From: Micromonospora purpureochromogenes
GTDB taxonomy: Bacteria; Actinomycetota; Actinomycetes; Mycobacteriales; Micromonosporaceae
Assembly: GCF_900091515.1 (NCBI RefSeq)
Contig: NZ_LT607410.1
Coordinates: 2,108,001 to 2,172,000 of the forward strand
Reading direction: 5' to 3'
DNA length: 64,000 bases
Below, piece after piece: positions 35,141 through 43,673 of this stretch. The translations under genes were made by a program, and so were the position numbers. The notes under the pieces were generated by a model, which was not told the DNA's origin, ran no database searches, and worked only from the letters and a program-made list of their open reading frames with translations. Positions within the stretch are counted from its first letter, which is position 1. Each line of letters opens with the position of its first letter.

Positions 35141-35740
35141 ATGACACCGGATCGACTGCGGGCCGCGCTCGAGGGCGTACCCGATCCCGACTGGCTGGCG
35201 GCGGCGCTGCGCCGCGTCGCGGCCGAACCCGCGACGATCGCGCGGTTCTTCCCGGCCGCCGGCCGGCACTGCGGCCGGAGTGACCTGGCCGGCGCGCCCG
35301 GCTGGACCGCCGACGAGGCGGCCCGCGCGCTGCTGCTCACCGCGCTGCCCGCCGACCACGCCACGCACGCCGAGGCGCTGTACCGGCACGGCGACGCCGC
35401 CGAGAAGCGGGCCGTGCTCAAGGCCCTGCCGCTGCTGCCCGTCGGCGCGGCCGGGGTGCCGCTGCTGCACGACGCGATCCGCACCAACGACACCCGGCTG
35501 GTGGCCGCCGCCCTCGGCCCGTACGCCCGGCACCTGGACCCGGCGTCCTGGCGGCAGGCGGTGCTCAAGTGTGTCTTCGCCGGCGTGCCGCTGGCCGGCG
35601 TGGCAGACCTGGAGCGCCGCGCCGACGGCGAGCTGGCCGCGATGCTCGCCGCACTCGCCGCGGAGCGCCACGCCGCCGGCCGGGAGCTGCCCGCCGACGC
35701 CACCGACCTGCTCGACCGGCTCACCATCAGGGAGGCGTGA
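35141..35740 (+). CDS. eboA: EboA family protein
   Basis: A 199-residue, mostly alpha-helical, alanine-rich protein matching EboA: ALRRVAAEPATIARFFPAAGRHCGR, ALLLTALPADHATHAEALYRHGDAAEKRAVLKALPLLP and FAGVPLAGVADLERRADGELAAMLAALAAERHAAGREL. ATG 35141 follows GGAGGAGAG. EboA has no proven activity; in ebo clusters it accompanies EboB to EboF in moving a metabolite. Its stop touches the ATG of eboB. Confidence 0.85.
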   Translation: MTPDRLRAALEGVPDPDWLAAALRRVAAEPATIARFFPAAGRHCGRSDLAGAPGWTADEAARALLLTALPADHATHAEALYRHGDAAEKRAVLKALPLLPVGAAGVPLLHDAIRTNDTRLVAAALGPYARHLDPASWRQAVLKCVFAGVPLAGVADLERRADGELAAMLAALAAERHAAGRELPADATDLLDRLTIREA

Positions 35741-36595
35741 ATGCGCATCTTCGACCCGCACATCCACATGACGTCGCGGACCACCGACGACTACGAGCGG
35801 ATGGCCGCCGCCGGGGTCCGCGCGGTGGTGGAGCCGGCGTTCTGGCTGGGGCAGCCCCGCACCAGCCCCGCCTCCTTCGCCGACTACTTCGACTCGCTGA
35901 TCGGCTGGGAGCCGTTCCGGGCCGGGCAGTTCGGCGTCCGGCACCACGCCACCGTCGCGCTCAACCCGAAGGAGGCCAACGACTCGCGCTGCCGGCCGGT
36001 GCTCGACCTGCTTCCGCGCTACCTGGAGAAGGACACCGTGGTGGCGGTCGGCGAGATCGGCTACGACTCGATGACCCCGCAGGAGGACGAGGCGTTCGCC
36101 GCCCAGCTGGCCCTGGCCGTGGCGCACGACCTGCCGGCGCTGGTGCACACCCCGCACCGGGACAAGGCCCGGGGCGTCGAGCGCAGCCTCGCGGTGGTCG
36201 CCGAGTCCGGCATCGACCCCGGCCGGGTGGTGCTGGACCACCTCAACGAGGTCACCGTCAAGCTGGTCCGGGACACCGGCTGCTGGCTGGGCTTCTCCAT
36301 CTACCCGGACACCAAGATGTCCCCGCCCCGGATGGTGGAGCTGCTGCGGGCGTACGGCCCGGACCGGGTGCTGGTCAACTCCGCCGCCGACTGGGGGCGC
36401 TCGGACCCGCTGCTGACCCGGGCCACCGGCGAGGCGATGCTGCTGGCCGGGTTCACCGACGACGACGTCGACCGGGTGCTCTGGCGCAACCCGGTGGAGT
36501 TCTACGGGCAGTCCGGCCGGCTCGACCTGACCGACCTGGACGCCGTCTCGGCCGGAACCTTCGCCGGCAACTCGATCCTGCGCGGCGGCGACTGA
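35741..36595 (+). CDS. eboB: TatD-family metal-dependent hydrolase (EboB)
   Basis: A 284-residue amidohydrolase-fold protein. Metal ligands start with FDPHIHM (His7, His9), then VGEIGYDSMTPQE, LVHTPHRDKARG, VLDHLNEVTVKLV and NSAADWGRSDPL, the standard TatD order with cluster-specific wording. ATG 35741 directly follows the eboA stop. The family hydrolyses phosphoester, peptide or nucleotide bonds; the EboB substrate is unknown. One-base overlap with eboE. Confidence 0.9.
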   Translation: MRIFDPHIHMTSRTTDDYERMAAAGVRAVVEPAFWLGQPRTSPASFADYFDSLIGWEPFRAGQFGVRHHATVALNPKEANDSRCRPVLDLLPRYLEKDTVVAVGEIGYDSMTPQEDEAFAAQLALAVAHDLPALVHTPHRDKARGVERSLAVVAESGIDPGRVVLDHLNEVTVKLVRDTGCWLGFSIYPDTKMSPPRMVELLRAYGPDRVLVNSAADWGRSDPLLTRATGEAMLLAGFTDDDVDRVLWRNPVEFYGQSGRLDLTDLDAVSAGTFAGNSILRGGD

Positions 36596-37803
36596 TGCGG
36601 CTGCGGCACGCCGACGGCAGCACCGTCCACCTCGGCTACTGCACCAATGTGCACCCCGCCGAGGACGCCGTCGGCATCCTCGCCCAACTGCAGACCCACG
36701 CCGAGCCGGTGCGCGAGGCGCTCGGCGCCGACCTGCTCGGGCTCGGCCTCTGGCTGGCCGCGCCGGTCGCCGCCGAGCTGGCCGCCGACCCGGCCGCCCG
36801 GCGCCGGCTGCGCGCCGAGCTGACCCGTCGGGGGCTGGAGGTGGTCACCCTCAACGGCTTCCCGTACGCGGCCTTCCAGGCGCCCGTGGTCAAGGGCGCG
36901 GTCTACCGGCCGGACTGGACCACCGACGCCCGGCTGCGCTACACCCTCGACCTGGCCCTGATCCTGGCCGACCTGCTCCCCGACGACGCCGCCCGGGGCT
37001 CGGTCTCCACCCTGCCGCTGGCCTGGCGGCAGCCCTGGGACACCGCCCGCGCCGACGCCGCCCGCCGCCGGCTGGACGACCTCGCGGCCGGGCTCGCCGC
37101 GATCGAACGGGACACCGGGCGCCCGGTGCGGGTCGGCTTCGAGCCGGAGCCGGGCTGCGTGGTCGAGCGCACCGGCCAGGCGGTCACCGCACTGGCCGGC
37201 GTGGACACCGACCGGCTCGGCGTCTGCCTGGACCTGGCACACCTCGCCTGCGCCTGGGAGGAGCCGGCCGAGGCGCTGGCCCGGCTGCGCGCCGCCGGGA
37301 TCCCGGTGGTCAAGGTGCAGGTCTCCGCCGCCCTGGAGGCCGCGCACCCGCCGACCGCCGCCGACGCGCTGGCCCGCTGGGTGGAGCCTCGCTTCCTGCA
37401 CCAGACCCGGGCCGCCGGCACCGCCCACGCCGCCGACCCGGCCGACCCGGCGTACGCCGCCGACGACCTGGACGGCGCGCTGGCCGGGCGGCCGCCGGGG
37501 CCGTGGCGGGTGCACTACCACGTGCCGTTGCACGCCCCGCCCGAACCACCGCTGACCTCGACCGTGCCGGTGCTGCGTACCGCGCTGGCCGAGCTGTTCG
37601 CCGGTCCCGCCGCCGGCTGCGACCACCTCGACGTCGAGACGTACACGTGGGGGGTGCTGCCGGCGGCGCGCCGGCCGCGCACCGACGCGGAGCTGGCCGC
37701 CGGCATCGCCGCCGAGCTGGCCTTCGCCCGCGACGAGCTGGTCGCGCTCGGCCTGACACCGGCGGGGAGTCCCGTCCCGACGACCGGAGGGGTACGACGA
37801 TGA
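36595..37803 (+). CDS. eboE: metabolite traffic protein EboE
   Basis: A 402-residue xylose-isomerase-like TIM-barrel protein with the EboE start HLGYCTNVHPAEDAVGILAQL and later GFEPEPGCVVERTG, GVCLDLAHLACAWEEP, VVKVQVSAAL and VHYHVPLH. The latter His/Glu/Asp residues look like a metal site. ATG 36595 overlaps the eboB stop by one base (TGATG). Known in ebo clusters as needed for metabolite transfer; the chemistry is not established to my knowledge. Confidence 0.9.
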   Translation: MRLRHADGSTVHLGYCTNVHPAEDAVGILAQLQTHAEPVREALGADLLGLGLWLAAPVAAELAADPAARRRLRAELTRRGLEVVTLNGFPYAAFQAPVVKGAVYRPDWTTDARLRYTLDLALILADLLPDDAARGSVSTLPLAWRQPWDTARADAARRRLDDLAAGLAAIERDTGRPVRVGFEPEPGCVVERTGQAVTALAGVDTDRLGVCLDLAHLACAWEEPAEALARLRAAGIPVVKVQVSAALEAAHPPTAADALARWVEPRFLHQTRAAGTAHAADPADPAYAADDLDGALAGRPPGPWRVHYHVPLHAPPEPPLTSTVPVLRTALAELFAGPAAGCDHLDVETYTWGVLPAARRPRTDAELAAGIAAELAFARDELVALGLTPAGSPVPTTGGVRR

Positions 37804-37840
37804 GCGAGCGAGTGGACCATCGACACGGCGAGGTGCCGGC
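37800..37840 (+). repeat. stop-anchored linker, eboE to eboF
   Basis: A 41-nt linker that starts ATGAGCGAGCGAGTGG at the eboE stop and ends GAGGTGCCGGC before the eboF ATG. It shares its opening with the linker at 33120 and its end with that at 27911. Confidence 0.5.
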
Positions 37841-39328
37841 ATGAGCCGTCGACTGGTGGTGCTGGACGTGGTCGGATTGACCCCTCGGCTGCTGGCGCAC
37901 ATGCCCCGGCTGCGCGCGGTCGCCGACGAGGGGTTCGTTGCCGGCCTGGGCACGGTGCTGCCCGCGGTGACCTGCTCGGCGCAGGCGACCCTGCTCACCG
38001 GGGAGCTGCCGGCCGGGCACGGGATCGTGGGCAACGGCTGGTACTTCCGCGACCTCGGCGAGGTGCTGCTGTGGCGGCAGCACCACGCGCTGGTCGGTGG
38101 GGAGAAGCTCTGGCAGGCCGCCCGCCGGGCCGAACCGGGTTACACGGTGGCCAACGTCTGCTGGTGGTACGCGATGGGCGCGGACGTGAACTGGACGGTC
38201 ACCCCCCGCCCGGTCTACCACGCCGACGGGCGCAAGGAGCCGGACTGCTGGACGGACCCGCCGGAGTTGCACGACACGCTCACCGACCTGGGCACCTTCC
38301 CGCTCTTCACCTACTGGGGGCCCGGCGCCGGGCTGCCCTCCTCGGCGTGGATCTGCCGGGCCGCCGAGCGGATCCTCGCCGACCACGCCCCGGACCTCAC
38401 CCTGGTCTACGTCCCGCACCTCGATTACGACCTGCAACGCTTCGGCCCGTCCTCGCCCCGGGCCGCCGCGGCGGCGGCGGAGCTGGACGCGGTGCTGGGC
38501 CCGCTGCTGGACGCCGCCCGCGCGCGGGACGCGACCGTGGTGGCGCTGTCGGAGTACGGCATCACCGACGTCTCCCGCCCGGTGGACGTCAACCGGCTGC
38601 TGCGCGCCGAGGGGCTGCTGCGGGTCTACACCCAGGCCGGGATGGAGTACCTGGACCCGTGGACGTCGCGGGCCTTCGCCGTGGCCGACCACCAGGTGGC
38701 CCACGTCTACGTCCGCGACCCGGCCGACGTGGCGGCGGTGGCGAAGCTCTGCGCCGGCCTGCCCGGGGTGGCGGAGGTGCTCGACGCCGACGGCAAGGCG
38801 GCGGCCGGGCTGGACCATCCGCGCGCCGGTGAGCTGGTGCTGGTGGCCGAGCCGGACGCCTGGTTCACGTACTACTACTGGCTCGACGACGCCCGCGCCC
38901 CGGACTTCGCCCGGCTCGTCGAGATCCACCGCAAACCCGGGTACGACCCGGCGGAACTCTTCTTCGACCCGGCCGCGCCGGGGGCGGCGAAGCGCCGGGC
39001 GGCGGTCGCGCTGGCCCGCAAGAAGCTGGGCATGCGGTACCTGATGAGCGTGGTCGGCCTCGACGCCGGGGCGCGGGCGGTCCGGGGCTCGCACGGCCGG
39101 CTGCCCGCCGACCCGGCGGACGCCCCGGTGCTGCTCTGCTCCGACCCGGCCGCCGCCCGGGACCGGCTCGCGGCCACCGAGGTGAAGGCGCTGCTGCTGG
39201 AGCTGGCCGGGCTGGCCCCGCCGGCGTCCCCCGCCGGTGCGGTGCCGTCCCCGGCCGCCGTGGCGTCGTCGGGCGGGCGACCGCCCGGTCCTGCCGGACC
39301 GACTCCGGGACCGGGGGAGCGGCGGTGA
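37841..39328 (+). CDS. eboF: alkaline phosphatase superfamily phosphodiesterase (EboF)
   Basis: A 495-residue nucleotide-pyrophosphatase/phosphodiesterase-like enzyme. Two-metal ligands of the superfamily are seen: Asp in VLDVVGLTPRLL, the Thr nucleophile in AVTCSAQATLLTG, HLDYDLQRFGP, LSEYGITDVSRPVD and the His in VADHQVAHVYV. HGIVGNGWYFRDLGEV is typical of the EboF group. No signal peptide. The C-terminus is Pro/Gly-rich and overlaps the polyprenyl synthase start by 4 nt. It probably cleaves a phosphate or phosphodiester from the pathway intermediate. Confidence 0.9.
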   Translation: MSRRLVVLDVVGLTPRLLAHMPRLRAVADEGFVAGLGTVLPAVTCSAQATLLTGELPAGHGIVGNGWYFRDLGEVLLWRQHHALVGGEKLWQAARRAEPGYTVANVCWWYAMGADVNWTVTPRPVYHADGRKEPDCWTDPPELHDTLTDLGTFPLFTYWGPGAGLPSSAWICRAAERILADHAPDLTLVYVPHLDYDLQRFGPSSPRAAAAAAELDAVLGPLLDAARARDATVVALSEYGITDVSRPVDVNRLLRAEGLLRVYTQAGMEYLDPWTSRAFAVADHQVAHVYVRDPADVAAVAKLCAGLPGVAEVLDADGKAAAGLDHPRAGELVLVAEPDAWFTYYYWLDDARAPDFARLVEIHRKPGYDPAELFFDPAAPGAAKRRAAVALARKKLGMRYLMSVVGLDAGARAVRGSHGRLPADPADAPVLLCSDPAAARDRLAATEVKALLLELAGLAPPASPAGAVPSPAAVASSGGRPPGPAGPTPGPGERR

Positions 39329-40392
39329 CCGTCACCGCGCCCCCGACCGACACCAGCGGGCTGCGGGCGCGCTTCGACGCCGAACTGGTGGCCTTCCTGG
39401 ACCGGCAGGGGCCGGACTGGCCGGACGGGGCGCCGCGCGGCATCTTCGCCGCCCTGCACCGCTTCGTGCTGGCCGGCGGCAAGCGGTTGCGCCCGCTGTT
39501 CTGCTACTGGGGCTGGCGCGGCGCCGGCGGCGGTGACGACCGACCGATCGTGGTCGCCGCGGCGGCGCTGGAGCTGTTCCACGCGTTCGCCCTGATCCAC
39601 GACGACATCCTCGACGGCAGCGACCGCCGCCGGGGCGCGCCGTCGGTGCACCGGCTCTTCGCCGACCTGCACACCCGGTCCGCCTGGCGCGGCGACCCGG
39701 AGGCGTACGGGCGCAACACCGCGCTGCTCTGCGGGGACCTCTGCGCGGCCTGGTCGGACCAGATGTTCCACGAGTGCGGGTTGAGCACCGCGCAGGTCTG
39801 CCGGGGGTACGCGGTCTTCGCCCGGATGCGGACCGAGGTGATCGCGGGGGAGTACCTGGACCTGGTCTCCGGTGTCGGGGACGGCTCGGTGGCCAGCGCG
39901 CTCACCGTGATCCGGATGAAGGCCGCCCGGTACACGGTCACCCGCCCGTTGCAGATCGGCGCGGCGCTGGCCGGCGCCGAGCCGGAGCTGGTCACCGCGC
40001 TCACCGACTTCGGCGACCCGCTCGGTGACGCGTTCCAGCTCCGCGACGACGTGCTCGGCGTCTTCGGTGACCCGGCGGTGACCGGCAAGTCCGTCCTGGA
40101 CGACCTGCGTGAGGGCAAGCCGACGGTGATGATGGCGCTGGCCCGCGACGCCGCCGACCGGGCGCAGAGCGCCCGGCTGCGGGACCTGTTCGGCAATCCC
40201 GACCTGGACGCCGACGGCGCGGCCGAGCTGCGCGCGATCATCGAGGCGACCGGGGCCCGGGAGCAGATCGAGCGGCTGATCCTGCTGCGCGCGGACGCCG
40301 CCCGGGCGGCGCTGGACCGGCTGCCGCTGGCGGAGCCGGCCTTGGCGGCGCTGGCCGCGCTGGCCGACCAGGCGGTGCACCGCCGGCGCTGA
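39325..40392 (+). CDS. polyprenyl diphosphate synthase
   Basis: A 355-residue trans-isoprenyl diphosphate synthase. It has GGKRLRP, the first Asp-rich motif DDILD (Asp93, Asp94, Asp97) after ALIHD, and the second region FQLRDDVLGVFGDPAVTGKS followed by DLREGKPTVMM. The two residues before the first motif do not settle chain length (geranylgeranyl to longer). GTG 39325 overlaps the eboF stop (GTGA). As last gene of the operon it most likely supplies the prenyl donor for the UbiA protein at 33200. Confidence 0.93.
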   Translation: MTVTAPPTDTSGLRARFDAELVAFLDRQGPDWPDGAPRGIFAALHRFVLAGGKRLRPLFCYWGWRGAGGGDDRPIVVAAAALELFHAFALIHDDILDGSDRRRGAPSVHRLFADLHTRSAWRGDPEAYGRNTALLCGDLCAAWSDQMFHECGLSTAQVCRGYAVFARMRTEVIAGEYLDLVSGVGDGSVASALTVIRMKAARYTVTRPLQIGAALAGAEPELVTALTDFGDPLGDAFQLRDDVLGVFGDPAVTGKSVLDDLREGKPTVMMALARDAADRAQSARLRDLFGNPDLDADGAAELRAIIEATGAREQIERLILLRADAARAALDRLPLAEPALAALAALADQAVHRRR

Positions 40393-40442
40393 CACCGGTG
40401 CGCCGCCACGGCCCGCCGGGGCCTTTCCTCGCCATGCCCGCG

Positions 40443-40468
40443 AGCTTTCAGCCAATCGGACGAAAGTT
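40443..40468 (+). promoter_or_regulatory. operator-like palindrome, second copy
   Basis: AGCTTTCAGCC and CGGACGAAAGTT flank the centre of a 26-bp element identical at 20 of 26 positions to 24727-24752 and with the same 15-nt distance to the GAAGSTATGGACA box. Core CTTTCA-N10-CGAAAG. Probably the site of the same ROK-type regulator. Confidence 0.75.
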
Positions 40469-40515
40469 CGCTTCCACGGGGCAGAAGGTATGGACAGACA
40501 AATTCACAACCCTTA

Positions 40516-40537
40516 ATGTTCGTGGCATCACGAACAT
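40516..40537 (+). promoter_or_regulatory. second palindrome in the leader
   Basis: ATGTTCGTG (40516-40524) and CACGAACAT (40529-40537) form a perfect 9-bp inverted repeat with spacer GCAT, about 20 nt after the presumed transcription start. Its sequence differs from the 26-bp element, so a second regulator is possible. Confidence 0.55.
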
Positions 40538-40731
40538 GTTTCGTCGAGGTGAACCGGCGGCGCGGTAACCCATCGACTGGTGGCCTCCGGGCGCGCGGTC
40601 CCCCGCCCCGACCGGTGGTCACGGCCGGTCCGGCGCCGCCCGGACCGCCCTGCCGCATCCCCGTACCCGGCACCGGCGCGACGGCGCGCGCCCCACCCTG
40701 GCAGTCACTCGTCAGGAAGGGACAGCACAGA

Positions 40732-43599
40732 ATGTCCATGAAGGACGCACCCACCCACCGCTCCCCACGATGGTCCTCCGCCGCGTCCGCCCTGCTCCTG
40801 GTGGCGGCCGTCGGCACCGTCGGCATCACGGCCGGCCCGACCGCCCTCGGCGGCCCCGCCCCGGCCGCCGCCCACGTCATCATCGCCACCGACTTCCAGC
40901 AGGTCGAGCTGGCCCGCGGCGTCGCCGAGACGGGCGAGCCGATGTCCCTGGCCGTGCTGCCGGACCGCTCGGTCCTGCACACCGCCCGTAACGGCACCCT
41001 GCGGCGCACCGACGCCAACGGCACCACCTCGGTGATCGGCACGCTGTCGGTCTACACCCACGACGAGGAGGGGTTGCAGGGCGTCGGCGTCGACCCGAAC
41101 TTCGCCACCAACCGGCACATCTACCTCTACTACGCCCCGCCGCTGTCCACCCCCGCCGGCGACGCGCCGGCCACCGGCAGCGACTTCTCCGCCTGGCAGG
41201 GCGTCAACCGGCTGTCCCGGTTCACCCTCAACGCCGACTTCACCGTCAACCAGGCCAGCAAGGTCGACGTGCTGGACGTACCCGCCGACCGGGGGCTGTG
41301 CTGCCACGTCGGCGGCGACATCGACTTCGACGCCGCCGGCAACCTCTACCTGTCCACCGGCGACGACACCAACCCGTTCGACTCCGCCGGCTACGCCCCG
41401 CTCGACGAGCGGACCAACCGCAACCCCGGGTACGACGCGCAGCGCAGCGCCGGCAACACCAACGACCTGCGCGGCAAGATCCTGCGGATCAAGGTGAACG
41501 CCAACGGGACGTACTCGATCCCGTCCGGCAACCTCTTCCCGGTCGGCACCGCGAGGACCCGGCCCGAGATCTACGCGATGGGCTTCCGCAACCCGTTCCG
41601 GATGAGCGTCGACAAGGCCACCGGCATCGTCTACGTCGGCGACTACGGCCCCGACGCCGGCACCACCTCGGCCACCCGGGGCCCCTCCGGCCAGGTCGAG
41701 TTCAACCGGGTCACCTCGCCCGGCAACTACGGCTGGCCGTACTGCACCGGCACCAACACCAGCACCGAGACCTACAACGAGTGGGACTTCGCCACCGGCA
41801 CCGGCGGCGCCAAGTACAACTGCACCGGCGGCCCCACCAACAACTCGTTCCGCAACACCGGCCAGAGCACGCTGCCCGCGGCCAGGCCGGCCTGGATCCG
41901 GTACGGCGGCGACGCCGGCAGCCCGCCCGAGTTCGGCGGCGGCTCCGAGTCCCCGATGGGCGGCCCGGTCTACCGCTACAACGCGTCGTCGACCTCGACC
42001 ACCAAGTTCCCGCAGTCCTTCGACGGGCAGTTCTTCGCCACCGAGTTCGGCCGCGGCTGGATCAAGCCGATCCACGTCAACGCCGACGGCTCGCGCGGCA
42101 CCATCGACAGCTTCCCGTGGACCGGCAAGCAGGTGATGGACTCCGCCTTCGGCCCGGACGGCGCGTACTACGTGCTCGACTACGGCACCGGCTACTTCAA
42201 CGGCGACGCCAACTCGGCGCTCTACCGCTTCGACCACATCGGCGGCGGCAACCGGGCGCCGACGGCGAGGGCGACCGCGGACAAGACCTCCGGCGCCGCC
42301 CCGTTGGCCGTCAACTTCTCCTCGGCCGGGTCGTCGGACCCGGAGGGCGGGGCGCTGGCGTACGCGTGGAACTTCGGCGACGGCACCACCTCCACCGCCG
42401 CCAACCCGGCGAAGACCTACACCGCCAACGGGACGTACACCGCCACGCTGACGGTGAAGGACCCGCAGAACGCCACCGGCAGCGCCAGCGTGGTGATCAG
42501 CGTCGGCAACACCGCCCCGACCGTGACGATCAACAGCCCCGGCAACGGCAAGCTCTTCTCCTACGGCGACACCGTGCCCTTCAGCATCACCGTCACCGAC
42601 CCCGAGGACGGCACGATCGACTGCACCAAGGTCAAGATGACCTACGTGCTCGGCCACGACCAGCACGGCCACCAGATCACCTCGAAGACCGGCTGCTCCG
42701 GCTCGATCGCCATCCCGGTCGACGGTGAGCACGACGACGCGGCGAACATCTTCGCCATCTTCGACGCCGAGTACACCGACGCGGGCGGGCTGACCACGCA
42801 CACCCAGCACACCCTCCAGCCCCGCCACCGGCAGGCCGAGCACTTCAAGACCTCGTCCGGCATCAACACCTTCGACAAGGCGACCGCCGAGGGCGGCAAG
42901 ACCGTCGGCGACATCAACAACGGGGACTGGATCGCCTTCCAGCCGTACCAGCTTGGCGACGTCACCTCGTTCAGCGCCCGGGTCTCCTCGGCCGGGACGG
43001 GCGGCACCCTCCAGGTCCGGGCCGGGTCGGCCACCGGCACGGTGCTCGGCTCCGCCACGGTGCCGGTCACCGGCGCCTGGGACTCCTTCACCACGGTCAC
43101 CGGCGCGATCTCCGGGGCGCCGGCGGGCACCACGACGCTCTACCTGACCTTTGCCGGGTCGGGCACCGGGGCGCTCTACGACGTCGACTCGTTCACCTTC
43201 ACCACGGGCGCGACGGTGCGCACCGGGCCGGTGGTCGGGCTCGCCGGCAAGTGCCTGGACGTCCGCAACGCCGCCACCGCCGACGGCACCCAGATCCAGC
43301 TCTACACCTGCAACGGCACCGCGGCGCAGACCTGGACGGTGACGCCGAACTCGACGATCAAGGCGCTGGGCAAGTGCCTGGACGTCTCCGGTGGCGGCTC
43401 CGCCGACGGGACCAAGATCCAGCTCTGGACCTGCAACGGCAGCGGCGCGCAGAACTGGTCCGCCCAGGCCGACGGCACGGTGCGCAACCCGCAGTCCGGC
43501 AAGTGCCTCGACGTCTCGGGCAACAACTCCGCCGACAGCACCCCGGTGCACCTGTGGACCTGCACCGGCGCCGCCAACCAGAAGTGGACCCTGCCGTAA
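40732..43599 (+). CDS. secreted PQQ-type sugar dehydrogenase with PKD, CBM6 and ricin-lectin domains
   Basis: A 955-residue exported protein. After a signal peptide (about residues 1-45) comes a six-bladed propeller of the glucose/sorbosone dehydrogenase type (about 50-505: GEPMSLAVLPDRSVLHTARNG, GLQGVGVDPNF, RNPFRMSVDKATGIVYVGDYGPDAG, NYGWPYC), a PKD domain (about 508-590: AYAWNFGDGTTSTAANPAKTYTANGTYTATLTV), a short beta domain, a CBM6-like carbohydrate-binding domain (about 700-820) and a C-terminal ricin-B trefoil (about 830-955) with QXW repeats. ATG 40732 follows GGAAGGGA. It probably oxidises or binds a glycan outside the cell; PQQ dependence is inferred. The lectin DNA is nearly identical to that of the next gene. 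Confidence 0.9.
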   Translation: MSMKDAPTHRSPRWSSAASALLLVAAVGTVGITAGPTALGGPAPAAAHVIIATDFQQVELARGVAETGEPMSLAVLPDRSVLHTARNGTLRRTDANGTTSVIGTLSVYTHDEEGLQGVGVDPNFATNRHIYLYYAPPLSTPAGDAPATGSDFSAWQGVNRLSRFTLNADFTVNQASKVDVLDVPADRGLCCHVGGDIDFDAAGNLYLSTGDDTNPFDSAGYAPLDERTNRNPGYDAQRSAGNTNDLRGKILRIKVNANGTYSIPSGNLFPVGTARTRPEIYAMGFRNPFRMSVDKATGIVYVGDYGPDAGTTSATRGPSGQVEFNRVTSPGNYGWPYCTGTNTSTETYNEWDFATGTGGAKYNCTGGPTNNSFRNTGQSTLPAARPAWIRYGGDAGSPPEFGGGSESPMGGPVYRYNASSTSTTKFPQSFDGQFFATEFGRGWIKPIHVNADGSRGTIDSFPWTGKQVMDSAFGPDGAYYVLDYGTGYFNGDANSALYRFDHIGGGNRAPTARATADKTSGAAPLAVNFSSAGSSDPEGGALAYAWNFGDGTTSTAANPAKTYTANGTYTATLTVKDPQNATGSASVVISVGNTAPTVTINSPGNGKLFSYGDTVPFSITVTDPEDGTIDCTKVKMTYVLGHDQHGHQITSKTGCSGSIAIPVDGEHDDAANIFAIFDAEYTDAGGLTTHTQHTLQPRHRQAEHFKTSSGINTFDKATAEGGKTVGDINNGDWIAFQPYQLGDVTSFSARVSSAGTGGTLQVRAGSATGTVLGSATVPVTGAWDSFTTVTGAISGAPAGTTTLYLTFAGSGTGALYDVDSFTFTTGATVRTGPVVGLAGKCLDVRNAATADGTQIQLYTCNGTAAQTWTVTPNSTIKALGKCLDVSGGGSADGTKIQLWTCNGSGAQNWSAQADGTVRNPQSGKCLDVSGNNSADSTPVHLWTCTGAANQKWTLP

Positions 43600-43611
43600 C
43601 CGAGTGAACGC

Positions 43612-43654
43612 GCGGGGGCCCCGCCCGGCCCGCCGGCCCGCCCGGGGTCCCCGC
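43612..43654 (+). terminator. imperfect hairpin between the two secreted-protein genes
   Basis: GCGGGGGCCCCG (from 43612) pairs with CGGGGTCCCCGC (to 43654) with one mismatch. It could be a partial terminator or an mRNA-stabilising hairpin; GATAGGAGAGC follows as the ribosome site of the ThuA gene. Confidence 0.45.
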
Positions 43655-43673
43655 CCACCGATAGGAGAGCGAC

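Larger units (their letters stand above)
40393..40731 (+). promoter_or_regulatory. upstream region of the sugar dehydrogenase gene
   Basis: A 339-nt gap holding two palindromes (40443-40468 and 40516-40537, listed separately), the shared box GAAGGTATGGACA at 40484-40496 with a candidate -10 TATGGA at 40489-40494, and a leader of over 200 nt. GGAAGGGA at 40715-40722 precedes ATG 40732. An open frame running from 40516 into the gene is not coding by composition. Confidence 0.6.

Noticed and set aside
40516..40731. Upstream extension of the sugar dehydrogenase by 72 codons
   Set aside because: It would start within a perfect palindrome, put a Pro-rich stretch before the signal peptide and ignore the GGAAGGGA site before ATG 40732.
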